A program made the position numbers and the translations under genes. This document shows, piece after piece, positions 1 to 6,698 of a stretch of 6,861 nt of DNA. Source of the stretch: an uncultured Parasutterella sp. Its GTDB lineage: Bacteria > Pseudomonadota > Gammaproteobacteria > Burkholderiales > Burkholderiaceae_F. Where the stretch lies: assembly GCA_900766055.1 (NCBI GenBank), contig CAAFTZ010000143.1:1-6861 (forward strand). Direction: 5' to 3'. Each line of letters begins with the position of its first letter. Position 1 is the first letter of the stretch. Below the pieces are notes generated by a model that had not been told where the DNA came from, ran no database searches, and saw nothing but the letters and a program-made list of their open reading frames with translations.

Positions 1-1563
1 ACTTCCGGCAAGTTGGAAGTGTTCGGCATGAATACCGTGACGGATGCGGAAGCGATTCAAGAGCGAATCGCTTATATGCCGCAGCGGTTCGGGCTTTATC
101 AAGACTTGAGCATTAAAGAGAATATGGATCTTTTTGCTAACCTTCAGGGCGTTCCTGAGGACGAGCGAAAAGAAAAATATGATCAGCTCTTCGCGATGAC
201 CGGGCTTGCACCATTTACCGACCGGTTGGCCGGACGGCTCTCCGGCGGTATGAAACAAAAGCTTGCTCTCGCGTGCGCTTTGATTCACGACCCGGATTTA
301 TTGATTTTGGATGAACCGACGGCAGGCGTGGATCCTGTCTCTCGAGAAGAGCTGTGGAAGATTCTTAAGACGGCCGTGGCCCAGAAAGGCATGAGTGTTC
401 TCGTGAGCACTGCTTATTTGGAAGAAGCGGCCATGTGTCATGACGTCTACATCATCAATAAAGGCGTGATTTTGGCAAAGGGTACGCCCGAGACGCTCAC
501 GGAGCCTTATAAAGATCGAGTTTATTTTGCTCAATCCGAGGGCAGAACGGCGCGCCAAATGCTCGACACCGCTTCCCAAGCTCCCCTTGTTCTTGATTCC
601 ACGCCGTCAGGAGACGGGGTCCGAGTGCTGTTGTCGAAGGATGCCGATCAGAAAGAAGCAGCAAAGGAACTCGGTGTTCCGTCTCTAAGCCCGTTGCCCC
701 CGAGACTGGAAGACGCTTTTATGTCTCTTCTGATTGCGGCGGATAAACCACAGAAAGATTTTGGGGAAGATGTCGACGTTCAGAATACGAAAGGTGATGA
801 CAGCAAACCTGTGATTGTGGTTGAGAACCTGGTTAAGAAATTCGGGGACTTTACAGCGGTCGATGACACATCGTTCAGCGTCACACGCGGAGAAATCTTC
901 GGACTGCTGGGGCCGAACGGTGCCGGCAAAACCACCACGTTCCGCATTCTTTGCGGTCTGATTCCGGCGACTTCCGGAAAGGTTGAAGTGGCAGGGTATG
1001 ACCTTCGCACGGCTCGAGCTTCAGCGCGGCGAACGGTCGGTTATGTAGCTCAGTTTTTCTCCTTGTACAGCATTTTCTCCGTCGGATTTAATTTGAAGTT
1101 TTACGGAGGTGCTTATGGGTTGTTCGGAGACAAGTTAAAGGCGGCTATGGATGCGGTTGTCAGGCGTTTCGGTCTGACAGGTTTGCTCGGCAAGAAAGCA
1201 GGCGGCTTGAACGACGGCTATAAAAAGCGTCTTTCGATGGCTGCCGCTCTGATGCATGATCCGGATATTTTGTTCCTTGATGAGCCGACAAGTTCGATTG
1301 ACCCGCTTGCGCGAAGAGTGTTCTGGCGAAGCATTAACAAACTTGCCGACGAGGGCAAAGCCATTATTGTGACGACCCACTTCATGGAAGAAGCTGAGTA
1401 CTGCACGCGCATTGCCATTCAGGATCGCGGCCATATGCTGGCGATCGGAAGCCCCAAAGAGGTTAAAGAAGCCGCTGGGCTGCCGGAGACGGCGAGTATG
1501 AACGATGCCTTCATTAAGATTGTGAGGGCTTACGGTAAAAAGGCAGGGATCGCAGATGATTAA
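1..1563 (+). CDS. ybhF: ABC exporter ATPase with two nucleotide-binding domains, YbhF-like (5' partial)
   Basis: This is the energy-coupling subunit of an ABC-2 exporter; it hydrolyses ATP at the inner face of the membrane for the two permeases encoded next. The frame is open to base 1 and the first residues (TSGKLEVFG) are those that normally follow a Walker A helix, so the start and the first Walker A lie outside the window; the TTG at 13 is not the start. NBD1 shows the Q-loop Gln (82-84), signature LSGGM (238-252) and Walker B LILDEP (304-318). A linker of about 100 residues follows. NBD2 shows Walker A GPNGAGKTT (910-936), Q-loop Gln (1051-1053), Walker B LFLDEP (1270-1287) and switch His (1378-1380). 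NBD1 has Ala at the switch-His position (412-414) and NBD2 has LNDG in place of LSGG (1207-1218). E. coli YbhF is about 578 residues; 520 are visible here. The symbol rests on the tandem architecture and the following ybhS-ybhR pair. RbbA-like proteins share the tandem layout but carry a fused permease, which is absent here. Confidence 0.93.
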   Translation, partial: TSGKLEVFGMNTVTDAEAIQERIAYMPQRFGLYQDLSIKENMDLFANLQGVPEDERKEKYDQLFAMTGLAPFTDRLAGRLSGGMKQKLALACALIHDPDLLILDEPTAGVDPVSREELWKILKTAVAQKGMSVLVSTAYLEEAAMCHDVYIINKGVILAKGTPETLTEPYKDRVYFAQSEGRTARQMLDTASQAPLVLDSTPSGDGVRVLLSKDADQKEAAKELGVPSLSPLPPRLEDAFMSLLIAADKPQKDFGEDVDVQNTKGDDSKPVIVVENLVKKFGDFTAVDDTSFSVTRGEIFGLLGPNGAGKTTTFRILCGLIPATSGKVEVAGYDLRTARASARRTVGYVAQFFSLYSIFSVGFNLKFYGGAYGLFGDKLKAAMDAVVRRFGLTGLLGKKAGGLNDGYKKRLSMAAALMHDPDILFLDEPTSSIDPLARRVFWRSINKLADEGKAIIVTTHFMEEAEYCTRIAIQDRGHMLAIGSPKEVKEAAGLPETASMNDAFIKIVRAYGKKAGIADD

Positions 1564-2674
1564 GTCCGATTTTCTTCGCCGCTTACGTGCGCTGACGATT
1601 AAAGAATGGTGTCAGCTTGTTCGAGATCCGAGCTCTTTTGCCGTTGGGTTGGTGCTTCCGCTGGTTTTGATCTTTATTTTCGGAAGCGGTCTTTCTCTGG
1701 ACTTAGGCAATACGCCGATCGCGGTTATCAACCAGGCACCGGGCAATGTTTCTTATGCCATTGAGCAGGGATTTAAAGGATCTCCATATCTCACGCCGAT
1801 TAACTGCGGCAACATCAGAGAAGCCGAAGGTCTGATGCGAAAGAAGACTGTTAAGGGCATTGTTGTGATCCCGAGCAACTTTGCCGGACAGTTCCAAGCG
1901 GGCAAAGGCAAACTTCAGCTTATTGTCCACGGCGTGGACACGGTCAGCGCATCCTCGCTTGAACGCTACATCCAGCAGTCGGTCCAAATCAGTTTGGGTA
2001 AATTAGGTTATTCATCGGATAAGGGCGCCGTGCCGGTTGTTCGTCTTTGGTTTAACGCCGCAAATTCTTCGACCTGGTACTTCGTGCCGGGACTTGTGGT
2101 CGTTGTGATCACGATTGTCGGTGCGTTCCTTACTGCGCTTGTGATTGCCAGAGAGTGGGAGCGCGGCACTATGGAGATGCTCTTTTCGACGCCGGTTAAA
2201 CCGTCTGAGATCCTTCTCTCTAAAGTTATTCCGTACTTTATTGTCGGCATGGGCGGCTTGTTTCTTTGTCTTTTTGCGGCAAGATTCATTTTTGAGGTAC
2301 CGATCCAGGGCTCATTGGCTGTCATTATCGGATCTTCGTGCATTTACCTTTTAACGGCACTGGGGGCGGGGCTCTGGATTTCGGGTCTCACTAAAAATCA
2401 GTTCCTGGCTTCTCAGCTAGTGATTTTGATCAGTTTCCTGCCGTGCGTGATGCTGAGCGGTTTCGTTTTTGATTTGAGAAACGTGCCGGAAGCCATCGCG
2501 GCGGTTTCTTACGTACTTCCACCGACTTACTTCATGGAACTGATTCGTGCTTCATTCCTTTCGGGAACGGACGCGCAAACGGTGATCAAAGATACGGCGA
2601 TTCTTGCTGCTTACGCCTTTATGTTTTTCTTCTTTGTGACAAGAACACTTAAGAAGACGTTGGAGAAGAAATGA
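1556..2674 (+). CDS. ybhS: ABC-2 type exporter permease, YbhS-like
   Basis: This is an inner-membrane permease subunit of 372 residues, close to the usual length of YbhS. A first membrane segment lies at about 27-45. A periplasmic domain (about 50-170) opens with the family-typical TPIAVINQ. Five further hydrophobic segments follow at about 176-197, 224-246, 254-278, 284-306 and 347-364. The cytoplasmic loop REWERGTMEMLFSTPVKPSE (199-218) is the conserved ABC-2 motif thought to contact the ATPase. The C-terminus is basic (TLKKTLEKK). The ATG at 1556 lies inside the end of the ATPase gene (8-base overlap) and is preceded by a purine-rich GGCAGGGA at 1542-1549, which supports this start and translational coupling. 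It should pair with the next gene product to form a heterodimeric channel. The family is recognised from the sequence; the substrate is not. E. coli YbhFSR has been linked to drug and cation export, but that cannot be transferred with confidence. Confidence 0.93.
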   Translation: MIKSDFLRRLRALTIKEWCQLVRDPSSFAVGLVLPLVLIFIFGSGLSLDLGNTPIAVINQAPGNVSYAIEQGFKGSPYLTPINCGNIREAEGLMRKKTVKGIVVIPSNFAGQFQAGKGKLQLIVHGVDTVSASSLERYIQQSVQISLGKLGYSSDKGAVPVVRLWFNAANSSTWYFVPGLVVVVITIVGAFLTALVIAREWERGTMEMLFSTPVKPSEILLSKVIPYFIVGMGGLFLCLFAARFIFEVPIQGSLAVIIGSSCIYLLTALGAGLWISGLTKNQFLASQLVILISFLPCVMLSGFVFDLRNVPEAIAAVSYVLPPTYFMELIRASFLSGTDAQTVIKDTAILAAYAFMFFFFVTRTLKKTLEKK

Positions 2675-3780
2675 CCTTCGGTGAATGGCTAAGATGGTTC
2701 AGCAATTTGTTCGTGAAGGAGTTCCTCACGTACTTTATCGATCCTGCTTCTCGATTTATTTTGGTCGTGCCGCTGATCATTCAGATTTTTCTGTTCGGCT
2801 ACACCGCAACCTTTGATTTAAACCATGCTCCGATTGCCGTATTGAATGAGTCTCACGGAAGGTTTTCGCAGCAGCTTGTATCGCAAATCGGCGCTTCTCC
2901 GACTTTTTACATACGCCGATATTTGGGCAATGCTTCTCAGATGAAGGACGAACTGAATCCTCGTGATTCGCTTGCCATCGTTCATATTCAGTCGGATTTT
3001 GATTCCAAGCTTGCACAGGGCAAACAAGGTCAGGTGCAGATTATTACTGACGGCAGGAACTCCACAACAGCGGGGCTTGCGGCAGCTGAACTTTCTACGA
3101 TCATTCAAGAATTTAATCACCGTTATGTCGGTGTCCCCGAAGGCATTGGTATCGAGACGCGGGCCTGGTACAACCCGAATCTGCAGACCCAGTGGAACAT
3201 TGTGACAGCGCTTATCGGTACGCTGAGTTTTATTCAGGTGCTTATGCTGTCAGCATTGTCGGTAGCCCGAGAGCGAGAGCACGGAACGTTTGATCAGCTG
3301 CTTGTTTCTCCTTACAGACCGTTTGAGATCCTTCTTGCTAAGGCAACGCCTCCGATCGTCATCGGCATCGCGCAGACATTTATCGTTGTGCTTTTTGCGG
3401 TATTTTGGTTTGATATCCCGATGCGCGGGATGCTGCTGCCGCTGTATTTCGGTATTTTTATCTTTACGTTATCAACGGTGGGAACAGGCTTGGCGATCTC
3501 TTCAATTTCTCAGACCATGCAGCAGGCGATGATTTTCTCGTTTGTGCTGATTGTTCCGATGGTGATTCTTTCGGGTCTTGTCACGCCGGTGTACAACATG
3601 CCGGAGATTCTGCAGATTCTGACCTATGTTGATCCCTTGAGATTTGCGCTGGAGTACGTTCACGGCGTGTATTTGGAAAACTTATCCATATCCGAACTTT
3701 GGGGACAGATTATTCCGATGCTTGTCACTGCTGTTGTTACGCTGCCGTTTGCGGCAGTCTTCTTCCGCAGGTCACTGTAG
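2671..3780 (+). CDS. ybhR: ABC-2 type exporter permease, YbhR-like
   Basis: This is the second permease of the exporter, 369 residues, about the length of E. coli YbhR (368). Its layout mirrors the preceding protein: a membrane segment at about 28-46, a periplasmic domain beginning near APIAVLNE (53-60), then segments at about 178-198, 226-248, 254-278, 286-305 and 346-365. The loop AREREHGTFDQLLVSPYRP (199-217) is the conserved ABC-2 coupling motif and is closer to consensus than the one in the preceding gene. The ATG at 2671 overlaps the previous stop as ATGA, with GGAGAAG at 2662-2668 as ribosome binding site. That is classic stop-start coupling and suggests equal amounts of the two permeases. 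The gene ends the operon: the next gene is convergent. Family and role are well supported; the exported compound is unknown. Confidence 0.93.
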   Translation: MTFGEWLRWFSNLFVKEFLTYFIDPASRFILVVPLIIQIFLFGYTATFDLNHAPIAVLNESHGRFSQQLVSQIGASPTFYIRRYLGNASQMKDELNPRDSLAIVHIQSDFDSKLAQGKQGQVQIITDGRNSTTAGLAAAELSTIIQEFNHRYVGVPEGIGIETRAWYNPNLQTQWNIVTALIGTLSFIQVLMLSALSVAREREHGTFDQLLVSPYRPFEILLAKATPPIVIGIAQTFIVVLFAVFWFDIPMRGMLLPLYFGIFIFTLSTVGTGLAISSISQTMQQAMIFSFVLIVPMVILSGLVTPVYNMPEILQILTYVDPLRFALEYVHGVYLENLSISELWGQIIPMLVTAVVTLPFAAVFFRRSL

Positions 3781-3810
3781 TGCAAGCCATGAGATCTAAG
3801 CTTATCGAAG

Positions 3811-3848
3811 AATAAATAAAAGGCCGAATCCATCAAAGGTTCGGCCTT
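3811..3848 (-). terminator. Rho-independent terminator after pgi
   Basis: The arms AAGGCCGAA (3820-3828) and TTCGGCCTT (3840-3848) form a perfect 9-bp stem around an 11-base loop. Read on the minus strand, the stem runs straight into TTTATTTATT, so it fits intrinsic termination of pgi, whose stop codon is about 20 bases upstream. Read on the plus strand the tail is CCGCTTAATC, which is poor in U. It may slow + transcripts from the exporter operon, but it is not a good terminator for them. No other terminator is visible after ybhR. Confidence 0.8.
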
Positions 3849-3868
3849 CCGCTTAATCAGAGTTTCGA

Positions 3869-5278
3869 CTAAGAAATTTTCTTATAGGCTTCGTTGGCCA
3901 GTTTCTTACCGAGTTCAACGCCCGGCTGGTCAAAGGCGTTAATGCCGAAAAGCGTTCCGAGCATCGTGGTCTTATGCTCATACATCGCCATTAAAGCACC
4001 TAACGTTTCAGGCGTGAGTTCTTCAATGGAAACGGTGGAGACCACATTGAAGTACTTGCTATTCGGATCTCTGGTCACGAGGGCTTCTGTCTGAGCTTTG
4101 GCGTTGGCCATTAAGACGCGATGAAGTTCCTTGTGCGCGTGGCCCGGTTTCTCGCACCAGAAGACGTCGATGGCATTTTTTGCCGTACCTTCGCGCAAGA
4201 ACTGGTAGAAAGAATGCTGAGATTCGTTCCCGTGTCCGCCCCAAACGGCCAGAGAGGTTTTGCCGATCACCGGCGTTCCGTCGGCAGTCGTACTCTTACC
4301 TAAGCTCTCCATTTCCAGCTGCTGGAGCCAGTCCACCATGACACGAAGGCGTTCGTCATAGGGAAGGAAACAGTAAGAGGAAACGTCGAGTTTTTCCGAA
4401 TTCCAGTAAGCAAACATCGCCATGAGCGCCGGCAGATTATTCTGCAGCGGAGCGGTTGAAGCATGCTGGTCCATTGCATGGGCGCCGGCCAAGAAACGCT
4501 TGAAGGTGTCTGCACCTAACGCGATCGCAACGGGTAAACCGATCGCGCCCCAAACAGAGAAGCGTCCGCCGACCCAGTCCCAGATAGGGAAGAAGTTTTC
4601 TTTCGGGAGACCAAACTGTTCTGCTGCGTCCGGTTTTGCGGAGACCACAACTACGTGATGTTTGAAGTCTTTTTCAGGGATACCGGCTTTCTTCAGCCAA
4701 TCCAAAATCTCCTGCGTATTGGCTCTCGTTTCCTGAGTTTTAAAGCTCTTGGAAGAGATGACAATCAGTGTGGAAAAAGGATCTAAGACAGAAGTGATTC
4801 GATCAAAAATCACGCCGTCGGCAGAAGCGAGAAAGTGAAGTTTGATTTCCGGTTTATTGGGACGAAGAGCGTTGTAAACACACTTCGGGCCCATGTCGGA
4901 GCCGCCGATACCGATATTGATGACATCGGTAATTCGGTCGCCTGAACAGCCGCGCCATTTCCAGTTGCGGACATCTTCAGCAAACTTGCAGAAAGCTTCC
5001 AGTGTCTGGTGAACTTCCGCGGCATGAGGGGCATCCGGAGAAGGGTCGCGCAGAGAGGTATGAAGGGCAGAGCGATGTTCGCTGGCGTTAACGATCTTTC
5101 CTTTACGCATTTCGTTAAAGGATTCGATCATCTTTTTCTCTTTGACGAAGTCAATAAGAGAAAGGAGCTCCTTCTGGTTAATTCTTTGCCGCCCGATATC
5201 CAGAGTGATGCCGCAGGCACTCTTTTGATAATTCTCAAAGGAGTCTCGGATAAAAGGTGTAACGGTTAAAGACTTCAT
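3869..5278 (-). CDS. pgi: Glucose-6-phosphate isomerase
   Basis: The product converts glucose 6-phosphate and fructose 6-phosphate in the cytosol, serving glycolysis, gluconeogenesis and sugar-phosphate supply for envelope synthesis. Residues are counted from the ATG at 5278 (469 aa). IGIGGSDMG lies at 122-130 and the phosphate loop SKSFKTQET at 176-184. Family signature 1, DWVGGRFSVWGAIG, is at 234-247. The catalytic-base Glu is in EMESLGK (Glu324), the ring-opening His is in ESQHSFYQ (His355), and signature 2 (441-458) ends in the active-site Lys458. The protein is shorter than the 549-residue E. coli enzyme, mainly through a shorter N-terminus and internal loops, and has GGHGNESQH where E. 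coli has GEPGTNGQH. An in-frame TTG at 5305 would add nine residues. I prefer the ATG, because MKSLTVTPF reads like an enzyme start and a candidate promoter would place the transcript start near 5305. Neither start has a strong ribosome binding site. Confidence 0.96.
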   Translation of the reverse strand: MKSLTVTPFIRDSFENYQKSACGITLDIGRQRINQKELLSLIDFVKEKKMIESFNEMRKGKIVNASEHRSALHTSLRDPSPDAPHAAEVHQTLEAFCKFAEDVRNWKWRGCSGDRITDVINIGIGGSDMGPKCVYNALRPNKPEIKLHFLASADGVIFDRITSVLDPFSTLIVISSKSFKTQETRANTQEILDWLKKAGIPEKDFKHHVVVVSAKPDAAEQFGLPKENFFPIWDWVGGRFSVWGAIGLPVAIALGADTFKRFLAGAHAMDQHASTAPLQNNLPALMAMFAYWNSEKLDVSSYCFLPYDERLRVMVDWLQQLEMESLGKSTTADGTPVIGKTSLAVWGGHGNESQHSFYQFLREGTAKNAIDVFWCEKPGHAHKELHRVLMANAKAQTEALVTRDPNSKYFNVVSTVSIEELTPETLGALMAMYEHKTTMLGTLFGINAFDQPGVELGKKLANEAYKKIS

Positions 5279-5312
5279 TGTTTGTCGTGTCTGTTTTGAA
5301 ATCAATCCATCA

Positions 5313-5341
5313 ATTATGACGCAGACCGAGATTGTTGAGAA
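5313..5341 (-). promoter_or_regulatory. Candidate sigma-70 promoter for pgi
   Basis: On the minus strand TTCTCA (5336-5341, 4 of 6 to TTGACA) is followed after 17 bases by CATAAT (5313-5318, 5 of 6 to TATAAT). Transcription would begin near 5305, leaving a leader of about 27 bases before the pgi ATG. Pgi may therefore have its own promoter in addition to read-through from lplT. The match is by eye only, and such matches occur by chance. Confidence 0.4.
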
Positions 5342-5355
5342 GTCAGAACAGGTCC

Positions 5356-6660
5356 TTAGTGACGCTTGTCTTCACCGATTAAATGGAGTGAGTCTTCCTT
5401 GGACTGGTTGTGGTGATGTTTGAAAATCACCGCCAGCATTGAGCAGCCGACAAAGCATCCGAAGAGCACCATGATGGTGACGGTTCCCAGCCCCGACTTA
5501 ATGAGCAGAGAGTAGAGGCCGAGCATCACGAGGATAGAAGTGTTTTCGTTGAAATTCTGAACGGCGATGGAGCGTCCGGCACTCATAAGAACGTGGCCGC
5601 GATGCTGCAGTAAAGCGTTCATCGGAACAACGAAGAAACCGGCCATCATGCCCACGCTGACCAAGAGTAAGCAGGCGATTGCAATAGCAAAGGAGATGTG
5701 GAAGCCGAAGATGTCAAAGCCGCCGGGAATCCAAGAAGCTTTATAGAAAGACATGACGGCAACAGAGAAGCCCATCAGGACGCCAATCGGAAGGACATCG
5801 ACACTCTTTCTTAAGCTGACGTAGGCCGCAGCCAGAACGGCACCGATCGCGATACCGATGGCGACAACGCCTTGAAGAATAGCAGCTTTAGAGAGGTCCA
5901 GTCCGAGATTAGAGTCAGCCCAGGCGAGGACGAGGAACTGGAGCGTGGCGCCGGCACCCCAGAAAAGCGTTGTCACGGACAGGGAGATCTGACCAAGTTT
6001 GTCATGCCAAAGCAGGGAGCAGGATTTTCCGAAATTGACGAGCGTATGGATCGGACGGAAGTCTTGTTTCGGATAGCGGGCGCCGGTATCCGGAATTAAG
6101 AGGTTTACAGCGGCCGCAGCGGCGTAAACAAAAATCATGACGGCAATCGCGGCCTGAGCAGCGTTATGGACGCCGAAGATATGGTGACCTTGGACGAAAT
6201 GGTCAATCATCGGAGAAATGAGTAAGCCGCCTAAACCGGTACCCAAAATAATAGAAGCGACCGTCAAACCTTCAATCCAGCCGTTGGCTTTTACGAGTTT
6301 TTCGGGCGGAAGCAGTTCCGTGAGAATGCCGTATTTTGCAGGCGAGTAAGCTGCCGCGCCCAGACCGACGATGGCGTAAGCAAGAAGCGGATGGGTGCCG
6401 AACAGCATGATGGTACAGCCGACGGTTTTTACCGCGTTGGTGATAAACATTACGCGGCCTTTCGGCATTGAATCAGCGAAGATGCCGACCCAAGCAGCGA
6501 AGATGACGTAGCTCACGACAAAGAAAAGTTTCAGCAGCGGTGTCATCCATGCCGGCTCATTCAGAGTAGTCAGCAGAGCGATCGCGGCGATGAGAAGGGC
6601 GTTGTCGGCTAAGGAAGATAGAAACTGCGCCAACATAATGCTGTAAAAACCTTTGGTCAT
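5356..6660 (-). CDS. lplT: Lysophospholipid transporter LplT (MFS flippase)
   Basis: This is a 12-helix major facilitator protein of 434 residues that flips lysophospholipids, mainly lysophosphatidylethanolamine, from the outer to the inner leaflet of the inner membrane for re-acylation. Similarity to E. coli LplT runs end to end. AQFLSSLADNALL lies at 11-23 in helix 1, GIFADSMPKGRV at 59-70 is the MFS loop 2-3 motif, and GAAAYSPAKYGIL is at 101-113. LVKANG is at 122-127, TLFWGAGATLQFL at 231-243, GFFVVPMNALLQ at 341-352, and AGRSIAVQNFNEN at 361-373. The ATG at 6660 is chosen over an ATG ten codons upstream: AGAGGA sits 5 bases before it, and the N-terminus then aligns with the family. The C-terminal tail (about residue 413 on) is polar and His-rich (FKHHHNQSKEDS). 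In E. coli lplT is followed by aas; here pgi follows after 77 bases on the same strand. A Gln stands in TLQFL where I recall Arg in E. coli. Confidence 0.93.
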   Translation of the reverse strand: MTKGFYSIMLAQFLSSLADNALLIAAIALLTTLNEPAWMTPLLKLFFVVSYVIFAAWVGIFADSMPKGRVMFITNAVKTVGCTIMLFGTHPLLAYAIVGLGAAAYSPAKYGILTELLPPEKLVKANGWIEGLTVASIILGTGLGGLLISPMIDHFVQGHHIFGVHNAAQAAIAVMIFVYAAAAAVNLLIPDTGARYPKQDFRPIHTLVNFGKSCSLLWHDKLGQISLSVTTLFWGAGATLQFLVLAWADSNLGLDLSKAAILQGVVAIGIAIGAVLAAAYVSLRKSVDVLPIGVLMGFSVAVMSFYKASWIPGGFDIFGFHISFAIAIACLLLVSVGMMAGFFVVPMNALLQHRGHVLMSAGRSIAVQNFNENTSILVMLGLYSLLIKSGLGTVTIMVLFGCFVGCSMLAVIFKHHHNQSKEDSLHLIGEDKRH

Positions 6661-6665
6661 CGTCG

Positions 6666-6671
6666 TCCTCT
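6666..6671 (-). promoter_or_regulatory. Ribosome binding site deciding the lplT start
   Basis: AGAGGA on the minus strand lies 5 bases upstream of the ATG at 6660. It is a much better Shine-Dalgarno match than anything before the alternative in-frame ATG at 6690, so it sets the start of lplT. Confidence 0.75.
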
Positions 6672-6698
6672 TATTGTCGAATAACTGCATAGTATGAA

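Noticed and set aside
13..15. TTG at 13 as the start of the ATPase gene
   Set aside because: The frame is open to base 1, the preceding codons (TSGK) continue the Walker A-downstream pattern, and the first Walker A is missing, so the gene simply runs off the left edge.
900..1000. Repeat between base 1-27 and 970-996 (both contain ACTTCCGG followed by an AAG-like codon)
   Set aside because: This reflects the duplicated nucleotide-binding domains of one protein, not a mobile or regulatory repeat.
3290..3532. Long frames overlapping ybhS, ybhR, pgi and lplT on other frames and strands
   Set aside because: They lie wholly inside well-supported genes, show no domain-like sequence and are rich in Arg, Ser and Leu as expected of shadow frames.
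5279..5305. TTG start for pgi at 5305
   Set aside because: A rare start codon with no clear ribosome binding site, placed at the predicted transcript start; the in-frame ATG nine codons later is more plausible.
6661..6690. Ten extra N-terminal codons for lplT from the ATG at 6690
   Set aside because: The added residues (MQLFDNKRTT) have no family counterpart, and the strong ribosome binding site lies inside them, right before the ATG at 6660.
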